Shown here: piece by piece, positions 35,383 to 43,570 of the stretch
Layout of the letters: each line of letters opens with the position of its first letter
Numbering within the stretch: the first letter of the stretch is position 1
NCBI RefSeq assembly: GCF_004365175.1
Contig: NZ_SOCE01000001.1
Location: 1 to 64,000 of the forward strand
Direction: 5' to 3'
From: Kribbella voronezhensis
Lineage (GTDB): Bacteria > Actinomycetota > Actinomycetes > Propionibacteriales > Kribbellaceae
DNA length: 64,000 nucleotides
The notes under the pieces: model-generated
Databases searched by the model: none
The model's input: only the letters and a program-made list of their open reading frames with translations
What the model was told of the DNA's origin: nothing
Made by a program: the position numbers and the translations under genes

Positions 35383-38255
35383 CAGAGACCGCCCCCGACC
35401 AGCCCGACTCCACCACGACCGGCGCTGCGACGCCCAGCGCCGAGACGACCGGCACCGAGACCTTGGGTACGCCGAGCCCGGATCTGAAGCTCATCGAGAC
35501 CCGCGTGTACCGCGGTCCGAACATCTGGAGCTACGACCCGGCCATTCATCTCGTCGTCGACCTGGGCTCGCTGGAGAACTTCCCGTCGAACACGATCGAC
35601 GGCTTCACCGAACGACTGCTCGAGTACCTCCCGCGCCTCGACCAGCACCACTGCTCGCGCGGCCGGCGCGGCGGGTTCATCGAGCGCCTGCACGAGGGCA
35701 CCTGGCTCGGCCACATCGCCGAGCACGTCTCGCTGCAGTTGCAGCAGGAGGCCGGCCACGACATGCGGCGCGGCAAGACCCGCCAGGTGCGCGGCGTACC
35801 GGGCCGCTACAACATCATCTACGCGTACGCCGACGAGGGCGTCGGCCTAGCGGCCGGCGAGCTCGCCATCCGGTTCGTGAACTACCTGGTCCAGCCGACG
35901 CCCGAGTTCGACTTCACCACCGAGTTGGAGAAGTTCATCCGGGCCGCCGAGCGGAGCGCGTTCGGGCCGTCGACCCAGGCGATCGTGGACGAGGCGGTGT
36001 CCCGGGACATCCCGTGGATCCGGCTGAACAAGGCGAGCCTCGTGCAGCTCGGCCAGGGCGTGCACGCGAAGCGGATCCGGGCCACGATGACGTCCGAGAC
36101 CGGCTCGATCGCGGTGGACGTTGCCAGCGACAAGGACCTCACCACGAAGCTGCTCGCCTCGGCCGGTCTGCCGGTACCGCGGTCCGTGTCGGTCCGCGAC
36201 GTCGAGGACGCCGTCTCGGCCGCGAACAAGATCGGTTACCCGGTCGTCTGCAAACCGCTCGACGGCAACCACGGTCGGGGTGTCTGCCTGGACCTGCAGA
36301 ACGCGGACGCCGTCCGGGAGGCCTTCCCGATCGCGGCCGAGCAGTCGCGCCGCGGCTCGGTGATCGTGGAGAGTTTCGTCACCGGCAAGGACTACCGCTG
36401 CCTGATCATCAACGGGCGGATGGAGGCGATCGCCGAGCGGGTGCCCGCGCACGTCGTCGGCGACGGCGTCCACACGGTCGCCGAACTGGTCGACATCACC
36501 AACGCGGATCCGCGCCGGGGCGTCGGGCACGAGAAGATCCTGACCCGGATCACCGTCAACGCGGCCGCTCGCGAACTGGTCCGCTCGCAGGGCTTCGAGC
36601 TGGACGACGTACCGCCGGAAGACACGATGGTGAAGCTCACCCTCACCGGCAACATGTCCACCGGCGGCATCTCGATCGACCGCACCTTCGAGGCACACCC
36701 GGAGAACGTCGAGATCGCCGAGGAGGCGGCCCGGATGATCGGGCTCGACATCGCCGGGATCGACTTCATCTGCCCCGACATCACCCAGCCGGTGCGCGAG
36801 ACCGGCGGCGCGATCTGCGAGGTGAACGCGGCACCCGGGTTCCGGATGCACACCAACCCGACGGTCGGCGATCCGCAGTACATCGCCAAGCCGGTCGTCG
36901 ACATGCTGTTCCCGCCGGGCGCGACCAGCCGGATCCCGATCGTGGCGGTGACCGGGACCAACGGCAAGACGACCACCTCGCGGATGATCAGCCACGTCTT
37001 CAAGGGAATGGGCCGCAAGGTCGGGATGACGTCCACCGACGGCATCGTGATCGACGAGCGGCTGGTGATCCGGGCGGACGCGTCCGGGCCGAAGTCCGCC
37101 CGGATGGTGCTGCAGAACCCGCGGGTCGACTTCGCCGTGTTCGAGGTCGCGCGGGGCGGGATCCTGCGCGAAGGACTCGGGTACGAGCGCAACGACGTGG
37201 CCGTGGTGCTGAACATCCAGCCCGACCACCTCGGGATGCGCGGGATCGACACGCTGGAGCAACTGGCCGACGTGAAGGGCGTGCTGGTCGAGGCCGTACC
37301 CCGGAACGGGTTCGCGGTACTCAACGCCGACGACCCGCTGGTTCGCAAGATGCGCCGGAAGTGCTCGGGTGAGGTGGTCTGGTTCAGCATCGCCGAGCCG
37401 GGCAGCGAGGTCCGCGAGTACATCGAGGGACACTGCCGGCGGGGCGGGCGGGCCGTCGTCCTGGACCGTTCCGATCTGGGCGACATGATCATCATGAAGC
37501 ACGGCCGGCGGTCGATGCAGCTGGCGTGGACCCACTTGCTGCCGGCAACCTTCGGCGGCCGGGCGATGATGAACGTGCAGAACGCGATGGCCGCCGCGGC
37601 GGCCGCCTTCGCCGCGGGTGCGCCCTTGCACGACATCCGGCAGGGGCTGCGGACGTTCAACACCTCGTACTACCTCTCCCCCGGCCGGCTGAACGAGATC
37701 GAGGTCGACGGCCGGACCGTGATCGTCGACTACTGCCACAACGCGCCCGCGATGCGGATGCTCGGCGACTTCGTGGACAAGCTCGGCGAGAGCCTGAACG
37801 CGTCGTCGGAGCTCGGCAGGCCGTCGCGGATCGGCGTGATCGCGACCGCGGGTGACCGGCGGGACGACGACATGCGGGAGCTCGGCGAGGTCGCGGCCCA
37901 GCACTTCGACGTCGTGATCGTCCGCGAGGACGCGAGGTTGCGCGGGCGTAAGCGCGGCGAGTCGGCCGAGCTGATCATCGAGGGCGTGCGCAGCGCGATG
38001 GAGAACGGGGCTCGCTGCCGCCAGGTCGAGACGGTGCTCGAGGAGCTGACCGCCGTACAGCATGCGTTGTCGCGGTCGAATCGCGGCGATCTGGTCGTGC
38101 TCTGCGTCGACCAGCACCAGTCCGTCCTGTCCGAGCTCGAATCGGTGTCGCATCTGGCCCAGGCCGGCGCACGCTCCGGTGACGAGGGCGGCGACCCGGA
38201 CTTCGTTCAGCCGGATGCCGAAGCCGAGTCCGACGCCGAGCTGTCCGACGAGTAG
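35379..38255 (+). CDS. cphA: Cyanophycin synthetase
   Basis: 958 residues, somewhat longer than the usual 870-900 because of Thr/Pro-rich N- and Asp/Glu-rich C-terminal tails. It has the N-terminal CphA domain (RVYRGPNIWSYDPAIHL, DQHHCSRGRRGGF), an ATP-grasp domain (about 240-500, including GYPVVCKPLDGNHGRGV) and a Mur-ligase domain with P-loop GTNGKTTTSRM near 526 and DYCHNAPAM later. It adds Asp to the backbone and Arg to the side chains of cyanophycin, a nitrogen store. Translationally coupled to the cyanophycinase gene. Confidence 0.95.
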   Translation: MTETAPDQPDSTTTGAATPSAETTGTETLGTPSPDLKLIETRVYRGPNIWSYDPAIHLVVDLGSLENFPSNTIDGFTERLLEYLPRLDQHHCSRGRRGGFIERLHEGTWLGHIAEHVSLQLQQEAGHDMRRGKTRQVRGVPGRYNIIYAYADEGVGLAAGELAIRFVNYLVQPTPEFDFTTELEKFIRAAERSAFGPSTQAIVDEAVSRDIPWIRLNKASLVQLGQGVHAKRIRATMTSETGSIAVDVASDKDLTTKLLASAGLPVPRSVSVRDVEDAVSAANKIGYPVVCKPLDGNHGRGVCLDLQNADAVREAFPIAAEQSRRGSVIVESFVTGKDYRCLIINGRMEAIAERVPAHVVGDGVHTVAELVDITNADPRRGVGHEKILTRITVNAAARELVRSQGFELDDVPPEDTMVKLTLTGNMSTGGISIDRTFEAHPENVEIAEEAARMIGLDIAGIDFICPDITQPVRETGGAICEVNAAPGFRMHTNPTVGDPQYIAKPVVDMLFPPGATSRIPIVAVTGTNGKTTTSRMISHVFKGMGRKVGMTSTDGIVIDERLVIRADASGPKSARMVLQNPRVDFAVFEVARGGILREGLGYERNDVAVVLNIQPDHLGMRGIDTLEQLADVKGVLVEAVPRNGFAVLNADDPLVRKMRRKCSGEVVWFSIAEPGSEVREYIEGHCRRGGRAVVLDRSDLGDMIIMKHGRRSMQLAWTHLLPATFGGRAMMNVQNAMAAAAAAFAAGAPLHDIRQGLRTFNTSYYLSPGRLNEIEVDGRTVIVDYCHNAPAMRMLGDFVDKLGESLNASSELGRPSRIGVIATAGDRRDDDMRELGEVAAQHFDVVIVREDARLRGRKRGESAELIIEGVRSAMENGARCRQVETVLEELTAVQHALSRSNRGDLVVLCVDQHQSVLSELESVSHLAQAGARSGDEGGDPDFVQPDAEAESDAELSDE

Positions 38256-38288
38256 GGCTCTCGTTCCGACAACGCCCCGGGGAGTGCC

Positions 38289-39416
38289 GTGCGGCCTACT
38301 GTCCTTGCCTACTACTTCCCCAACTGGCATCGCGATCCACGCAATGCCGACTGGTTCGGTGCGAACTGGACCGAGTGGGAGCTGGTCAAGGCGGCGACCG
38401 CACGCTTCCCTGGGCACCGGCAACCGCGGGTGCCTGCGCTCGGCTGTCGCGACGAGGCTGATCCCGCGGTCGCCGCGGCGGACATCGACCTCGCCGCGAC
38501 GCACGGAGTCGACGGCTTCCTGTTCGATTACTACTGGTACGACGACGGGCCGTATCTGTCCGGAGCGCTGGACGACGGCTTCCTGCAGGCGCCCAACACC
38601 GACCGGCTGCGGTTCGCCTTGATGTGGGCGAACCATCAACTCGTCGACATCTTCCCCAGCCGGTCGGGCGGCGTACCCGACCTGCTGAAGAGTGGCGCGC
38701 TCGACCGATCGGCCTTCGAAGCGATGGTCCGGCACGTGATCGACCGGTACTTCTCGCGCTCGAACTATCTCGTCATCGACGGCAGACCGTGGTTCACGCT
38801 CTACGACATCGGCAACTTCATCGAAGGTCTGGGCGGTGTCGAGGCGGCTCGGCAGGCACTCGACTGGTTCCGCGAGCAGACCGTGCTCGCCGGCTTTCCC
38901 GGCCTCCACCTCGACGGGGTGCTGTGGAGCGCTCCGGTGCTGCCCGCCTCGGGCGCACCGTCCGCAGTGGCTGACGTGGTCGATCGACTCGGGTTCGACT
39001 CCGGTACGTCGTACGTCTGGCTGCATCACTTCGACGCGTCGACGGCCGGCTTTCCGAACGGATCGATCCAGGACCTGAGGGATTCCGCGTTCCGCGAGTA
39101 CGACCGGTACGCCGAGCAGCTGGGCGTGGACTTCTACCCGAACGTCACCGTCGGATGGGATCCGTCGCCGCGGACCGGCCAGGAGCTGCCGTATCAGCAG
39201 CTGGGCTACCCCTGGACCTCGGTCTGGGACCAGGATCCGGCCGAGTTCGCCACCGGACTGCGGCGCGCGCTCGAGTACCTCGAGCGGCATCGTCCACGGC
39301 ACTCGATCATCACGGTCAACGCCTGGAACGAATGGACCGAGGGCTCCTATTTGTTGCCTGACACAACTCATGGATCGGCTTACCTGCAAGCTGTCCGGGA
39401 TGTGCTGCATTCGTAG
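38289..39416 (+). CDS. WbsX/GH99-like protein
   Basis: 375 residues, GTG 38289 preceded by GGGGAG. The glycosyltransferase WbsX/GH99-like family is recognised from AYYFPNWHRDPRNADWFG, HGVDGFLFDYYWYD, VIDGRPWFTLYDI and the diagnostic NAWNEWTEGSYLLPD near the end. Members sit in polysaccharide loci and are thought to hydrolyse or transfer mannose-type sugars; the true reaction is uncertain. No signal peptide. It follows cphA by 33 bases but has no clear functional tie to cyanophycin. Confidence 0.88.
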   Translation: MRPTVLAYYFPNWHRDPRNADWFGANWTEWELVKAATARFPGHRQPRVPALGCRDEADPAVAAADIDLAATHGVDGFLFDYYWYDDGPYLSGALDDGFLQAPNTDRLRFALMWANHQLVDIFPSRSGGVPDLLKSGALDRSAFEAMVRHVIDRYFSRSNYLVIDGRPWFTLYDIGNFIEGLGGVEAARQALDWFREQTVLAGFPGLHLDGVLWSAPVLPASGAPSAVADVVDRLGFDSGTSYVWLHHFDASTAGFPNGSIQDLRDSAFREYDRYAEQLGVDFYPNVTVGWDPSPRTGQELPYQQLGYPWTSVWDQDPAEFATGLRRALEYLERHRPRHSIITVNAWNEWTEGSYLLPDTTHGSAYLQAVRDVLHS

Positions 39417-39454
39417 CATCCGTCGGGAACTCGGTCACGGAACGCCTCGTTGGG

Positions 39455-39994
39455 GTGTACGTGAAGACGAAGTTGCTAATGGCATCTATTGCTGTTGTCC
39501 TGCCCCTGTTGGTGTCCTGCGGGTCCGGTGAGAAGAAGGCCGGGCCCGCTGTGCAGGATGCCGCGAAGACCACCGGGGTGATCGTGGCGGACGCCTGGGT
39601 GCGGGCGACGGCCGGGGCGAAGGACACCTCGATGACGGCCGCGTTCATGTCGCTGACCAATCCGGGAACGACGGACGTGAAGCTGACCTCGGCGACCTCT
39701 CCGGTCGCCGGGATCGTGCAGCTGCACGAGATGGCGATGAAGGACGGGAAGATGGTGATGCAGGAGAAGGCGGGCGGCATCACCGTGCCCGCCGGTTCGC
39801 ACGCCCATCTCGCGCCGGGTGGTGAGCACGTGATGCTGATGGGGCTCAAGCAGGCGTTGAAGCCGGGTGACGAGTTGCCGCTCACGCTGAAGTTCTCCGA
39901 CGGCTCGTCCCACGATCTGACCCTGCCGGTGAAGGCCTTCACCGAGGAGGAAGAGCACTACCACCCGACCCCGACTCCGACCAGCACGCCTTGA
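39455..39994 (+). CDS. PCu(A)C copper chaperone lipoprotein
   Basis: 179 residues from GTG 39455 (GTG 39461 is equally possible). Signal peptide with lipobox LLVSC, then a PCu(A)C domain with the copper-ligand pattern LHEMAM...M...GSHAHL...EHVMLM (His and Met spaced as in the family). The C-terminus is His/Pro/Thr-rich (EEEEHYHPTPTPTSTP). Such chaperones deliver Cu(I) to cytochrome oxidase or other exported cuproenzymes. The stop overlaps the next start (TTGA), so it is coupled to the DyP peroxidase. Confidence 0.92.
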   Translation: MYVKTKLLMASIAVVLPLLVSCGSGEKKAGPAVQDAAKTTGVIVADAWVRATAGAKDTSMTAAFMSLTNPGTTDVKLTSATSPVAGIVQLHEMAMKDGKMVMQEKAGGITVPAGSHAHLAPGGEHVMLMGLKQALKPGDELPLTLKFSDGSSHDLTLPVKAFTEEEEHYHPTPTPTSTP

Positions 39995-41187
39995 CCGGTC
40001 GACCGTCGCGCCGGCAGCTCTTCGGGTACGCCGGTGCCGCCGCGGCCGGCGCCGCCGTCACGGGCGGGGTTGTCAGCCTCACCGAAGGCGCACCCAGTCA
40101 CAGCCTGGAGGGCGACACGGGTGGGCGCGAGATTTCGCCGTACGGCGTGCATCAGCCGGCTGTCGCGGCAGCCTCGCCCAAGCATGCCGAGCTGGTCGCG
40201 CTCAACCTGCTCGACGGCGTCGACAAGGCGGCACTGGGGCGGTTGATGCGGTTGTGGACCAGCGACATCGTTGCCCTGACTTCTGGTCGACCGGCGCCCG
40301 GTGACACTGCTCCAGAGCTTGCCCTCGGCAACGTTTCGCTGACGGTGACGGCCGGCTTCGGTCCGCGGGTGTTCGCGCTGCCGGGGTTGACCGCGAGGCG
40401 GCCGCGCGGGCTCGACGAGTTGCCGGTGATGTCGCACGATCGCCTGCAGACCGCTTGGAGTGGCGGCGACCTGGTGCTGCTGATCGGCGCCGAGGATCCG
40501 GTGAGCGTGGTCCACACCGTACGGCGGATGGTCGCCGACGCCGCTCCCTTCGCACGGCCGGTCTGGCGGCAGACCGGGTTCTGGAACGGCACCGGCAGCG
40601 ACGGCAAGCCGGTGACGGGCCGCAACCTGTTCGGCCAGGTCGACGGGAGCGGGAACCCGGCCCCGGGGACGCCCGAGTTCGAGCAGACGGTCTGGTCGGC
40701 GGAGCCCGATTGGTTCGCGGGCGGCACGACGCTCGTCGTACGGCGGATCAAGCTCGACCTGGACACCTGGGACGAGCTGACCAGGTCGGAACAGGAACGC
40801 GCGGTCGGGCGCAAGCTGTCGACCGGCGCACCCCTCACCGGCACCGCCGAGCACGACGAACTCGATCTCGAGAGGCGAGACGCCGACGGCCGCCTGGTGA
40901 TCGCCGAGAACGCGCACGCCCGGCTGTCCCATCACTCCAGCAACGACGGCCGGCGGATCTTCCGCAAAGGACTGAACTACGTCCACGACACCGGGGGCAG
41001 CCGCGAGTCCGGACTGATCTTCCTCAGCTATCAGGCGGACATCGCCGGGCAGTTCCTCCCGTTGCTGGCGCGGCTCGACGCGGCCGACGCGCTCAACGAG
41101 TGGACGACCACGATCGGCTCGGCGGTGTTCGCCCTCCCACCCGGCTTCCAGCCCACCGGCTGGCTCGGCCAGGAGTTGCTCGGCTGA
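39991..41187 (+). CDS. Tat-exported dye-decolourising (DyP) peroxidase
   Basis: 398 residues, TTG start in a TTGA overlap with the copper-chaperone gene. Twin-arginine signal PSRRQLFGYAGAAAAG at the N-terminus, so export is folded through Tat. DyP fold marks: LFGQVDGSGNP (the distal Asp segment), then ARLSHHSSNDGRRIFRKGLNY with the haem His and Arg, and LIFLSYQADIAGQFLPL. DyP enzymes oxidise dyes and phenolics with peroxide. In Streptomyces lividans a DyP and copper chaperones work with GlxA in morphology; the coupling here suggests something similar. Confidence 0.93.
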   Translation: MTGRPSRRQLFGYAGAAAAGAAVTGGVVSLTEGAPSHSLEGDTGGREISPYGVHQPAVAAASPKHAELVALNLLDGVDKAALGRLMRLWTSDIVALTSGRPAPGDTAPELALGNVSLTVTAGFGPRVFALPGLTARRPRGLDELPVMSHDRLQTAWSGGDLVLLIGAEDPVSVVHTVRRMVADAAPFARPVWRQTGFWNGTGSDGKPVTGRNLFGQVDGSGNPAPGTPEFEQTVWSAEPDWFAGGTTLVVRRIKLDLDTWDELTRSEQERAVGRKLSTGAPLTGTAEHDELDLERRDADGRLVIAENAHARLSHHSSNDGRRIFRKGLNYVHDTGGSRESGLIFLSYQADIAGQFLPLLARLDAADALNEWTTTIGSAVFALPPGFQPTGWLGQELLG

Positions 41188-41188
41188 G

Positions 41189-41926
41189 TCAGCAGTCCAG
41201 CGCGGCGAAGGTGTATCCCTTCGCCGCCAGGATCGGCAGCACCTTCTCCAGAGCGGCGACGGTCTGACTCCGGTTGCCGCCCGCGTCGTGCATCAGGACG
41301 ACGCTGCCCGAGTGGACGGTGGTCAGGACATTGGCGACGATCGCGTCGACGCCCGGCTTCGTCCAGTCGAGCGAATCCACGTCCCAGAGCACCGGCTTCA
41401 TCCCGGCCGCCTTGATCTCGGCCTTCACCTGGGTGTTCTCCGCGCCGTACGGCGGGCGGAAGCACTTCGACGCGGGTCCGCCGGTGATCTCCCGGTGCCG
41501 CTTGACAGCGGAGACCTTGGTCAACTGCGGATGCGAGTACGAGTGGCTGCCGATCGCGTGGCCGGCGGCCAGGACGGCGTCGTGCAGTTCCGGGTGCCGG
41601 TCGGCCAGCTGACCGAGTTCGAAGAACGTCGCCTTCGCGTTGTTGCGGGCGAGAATGTCCAGGATCTGCGGTGTCCAGGCGGGATCGGGCCCGTCGTCGA
41701 AGGTGAAGTACACCACCTTCCCACCGGCCGCGGGATGCGTGGCCGGGGTCGACGGCGGCGGCGTCGGCTGCTGGGACGGCGACGGAGACGGGGCGGCCTT
41801 GACCTGCGGCCGGGCGGCAGCCTCCGACTCGATCATGTTGGCCGCGCCGATCGTGATGCCGACCGCGGCGGCGACCCCCACCACAGCCACCGTCCGTACG
41901 AAGACCCTGGCGAACTTGCTGGACAT
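41189..41926 (-). CDS. Polysaccharide deacetylase, membrane-anchored
   Basis: 245 residues from ATG 41926; the longer frame upstream crosses the palindromic operator and is not supported. One N-terminal membrane segment (VRTVAVVGVAAAVGITIGAA), a Pro/Ser/Thr linker and a NodB domain with all motifs: TFDDGPDP, GSHSYSHPQL, RPPYG, WDVDSLDW and VVLMHD. It removes acetyl groups from cell-wall peptidoglycan or another polysaccharide outside the membrane. Convergent with the DyP gene (1-base gap). Confidence 0.93.
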   Translation of the reverse strand: MSSKFARVFVRTVAVVGVAAAVGITIGAANMIESEAAARPQVKAAPSPSPSQQPTPPPSTPATHPAAGGKVVYFTFDDGPDPAWTPQILDILARNNAKATFFELGQLADRHPELHDAVLAAGHAIGSHSYSHPQLTKVSAVKRHREITGGPASKCFRPPYGAENTQVKAEIKAAGMKPVLWDVDSLDWTKPGVDAIVANVLTTVHSGSVVLMHDAGGNRSQTVAALEKVLPILAAKGYTFAALDC

Positions 41927-41942
41927 GCCCCATCCCCCGTGA

Positions 41943-41961
41943 CTGACGAACCGTTCGTCAG
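41943..41961. promoter_or_regulatory. Palindromic operator (TetR-type)
   Basis: CTGACGAACCGTTCGTCAG: perfect 9-bp arms around one central C. It lies 16 bases upstream of the deacetylase ATG and 102 bases before the divergent sigma-factor gene. Size and TGAC...GTCA ends fit TetR-family operators. No TetR gene is in the window, so the regulator is elsewhere. Confidence 0.7.
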
Positions 41962-42063
41962 CCCTTGAGACGTCGCCCGGCCCGGTTTTGTTGGACCGGA
42001 GCTGGATCCCGGTTCGTGTCACCCTGAGGTTTCGGCCGACGCGTTCTGGGGGGTGAGGAAGGG

Positions 42064-42579
42064 ATGCCGATGACCAACGACGAGGATTTCGACGCGTTCG
42101 TGCGAGCGCGTTGGACCACGACCGCACGGCTCGCCTACGCGCTCACCCTGGACCACCAGAAGGCGGAGGACCTGGCGCAGGAGTCCTTCACCAAATTGTG
42201 GTTCCACTGGCGGAAGGTGCGCGGCGAGAGCCCCGAGGGGTATCTGAGGAAGATCGTGACCACCACGTTCCTGTCCGGCGCCCGGCGGCGCTGGTCGGCG
42301 GAGCGGCCGACCGAGGTGCCACCGGACACCGCGATCGGGTCCGGGACCGGACAGGTGGACGACCGGCTGGCGCTGCACGCCGCGATGAGCCGGCTCAGTC
42401 CCCGTCAGCGGGCGGCGGTCTACCTGCGGTACGCCGAAGATCTGCCCGAACGGACCGTCGCGACCCTGCTCGGGTGCTCGGTCGGTTCGGTCAAACAGCA
42501 CACGCGAAGAGGGCTGGAAGCACTTCGCCTCGACACCACCGACCAGTTGGCCGATCTGGCCGGAAGGAACATCGCATGA
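42064..42579 (+). CDS. SigE-family (ECF-type) RNA polymerase sigma factor
   Basis: 171 residues with GGAAGGG before the ATG. Sigma region 2 is FDAFVRARWTTTARLAYALTLDHQKAEDLAQESFTKLW; region 4 is LSPRQRAAVYLRYAEDLPERTVATLLGCSVGSVKQHTRRGL, given here in parts: the block LSPRQRAAVYLRYAEDL and the helix-turn-helix SVGSVKQHTRRG. This is the SigE-like small sigma group of actinobacteria. Its stop overlaps the next start (ATGA), so sigma factor and membrane partner are made together. Confidence 0.92.
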   Translation: MPMTNDEDFDAFVRARWTTTARLAYALTLDHQKAEDLAQESFTKLWFHWRKVRGESPEGYLRKIVTTTFLSGARRRWSAERPTEVPPDTAIGSGTGQVDDRLALHAAMSRLSPRQRAAVYLRYAEDLPERTVATLLGCSVGSVKQHTRRGLEALRLDTTDQLADLAGRNIA

Positions 42580-43445
42580 CCGACGACCTGCGGACCAACT
42601 TCGAAGTACTGACCGACGCACGCCCCGAGCCGCCTGACCCGGCCGCGCCCATCCGGCTCCGGATCAAGAGCCGCCGGCGCCGCCGCCGCGGTACCGCGGT
42701 GGTCCTGGTCACGGCTGCCGCCGTCGGCATCACGCTCGGCATCGGACCGGCGCTGCACGCACTCCAGCCCGACGCCACGGGCGGGATCGGGGTTGCCGAA
42801 GTCCCGACGCCGCCGCCGACCTCTCCTTCGAGCTCCGTCCCGAGCTCAGGCCCGAGTTCCGTCCCGACGCAGCCCGCGCACAACAAGGTGCTGCCGCCAC
42901 CGTGGTCCGACAAGCAGTTCACCAAGGTGCCCGACTCGAACAGCTACCGTCCGGCGTATTTCGTGGCCCAGGGCGAGATCCCGACCGAGAAGTGGGCGAT
43001 GATCTCGACTCAGGACAGCTGCCTGGTCTCCGTCGAAGGCAAGGCGAACAGCTTCGGCGGCCTCTACGACTGCTTCACCGACTGGACCAACGGTCAGAAG
43101 GTGTCCTACCGGACCACGCCCGCCTACCAGAAGGAGAAGGACTCCTACAAGATCAACTACACGATGGTGATCGGCGCGACCTCGATCGAGGCACGCACGG
43201 TCCGGATCAAGGCCGGTGGCAAGACCTACGTCACCGACGCCGTCGGTACGCCGACCAGCAACAAGATCCGCTTCTTCTCCGTCGTGATCCCCCAGCGAGA
43301 CGCGAAGCTCACCTCGATCACCCCACTCGATGCCACCGGCCGGCCGGCTCCGGCACCGAGCGACCCGCCGACCGCCCTTCCGTGCAACAACTGCGGCACG
43401 ACCACAGGGAACCCGAGCGCTCCAACCGGCTCCCCCTCGAACTGA
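42576..43445 (+). CDS. Membrane protein coupled to the sigma factor, putative anti-sigma factor
   Basis: 289 residues. A short cytoplasmic N-terminus ends in a RIKSRRRRRRG basic patch, one membrane helix follows (TAVVLVTAAAVGITLGIG), then a Ser/Pro linker and an exported domain with QDSCLVS and YDCFTDW (a likely disulphide) and SYKINYTMVIGA. The tail has CNNCG and is Pro/Thr/Ser-rich. Proteins in this position are usually anti-sigma factors, but I see no zinc HxxxCxxC motif in the cytoplasmic part, so the role is inferred from the overlap only. Confidence 0.75.
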   Translation: MTDDLRTNFEVLTDARPEPPDPAAPIRLRIKSRRRRRRGTAVVLVTAAAVGITLGIGPALHALQPDATGGIGVAEVPTPPPTSPSSSVPSSGPSSVPTQPAHNKVLPPPWSDKQFTKVPDSNSYRPAYFVAQGEIPTEKWAMISTQDSCLVSVEGKANSFGGLYDCFTDWTNGQKVSYRTTPAYQKEKDSYKINYTMVIGATSIEARTVRIKAGGKTYVTDAVGTPTSNKIRFFSVVIPQRDAKLTSITPLDATGRPAPAPSDPPTALPCNNCGTTTGNPSAPTGSPSN

Positions 43446-43450
43446 CGAAA

Positions 43451-43486
43451 CACCTCCCGTACGGCGCATCCGCCGTACGGGAGGTG
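43451..43486 (+). terminator. Hairpin terminator of the sigma-factor operon
   Basis: A perfect 16-bp stem (CACCTCCCGTACGGCG, 43451-43466, with its complement at 43471-43486) around a CATC loop, five bases after the stop. There is no T-run, which is common for terminators in high-GC genomes. Confidence 0.75.
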
Positions 43487-43570
43487 CACCACGTGATCCC
43501 GTACTACGGAGTGCGCTGCATTTCATCCACAGGCAATCACCAGGCAACAGCGCGCTGTCAGGCTGGTGGC

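Noticed and set aside
35847-39419. 1190-codon minus-strand frame opposite cphA and the WbsX gene
   Set aside because: Shadow of two genes with clear family motifs.
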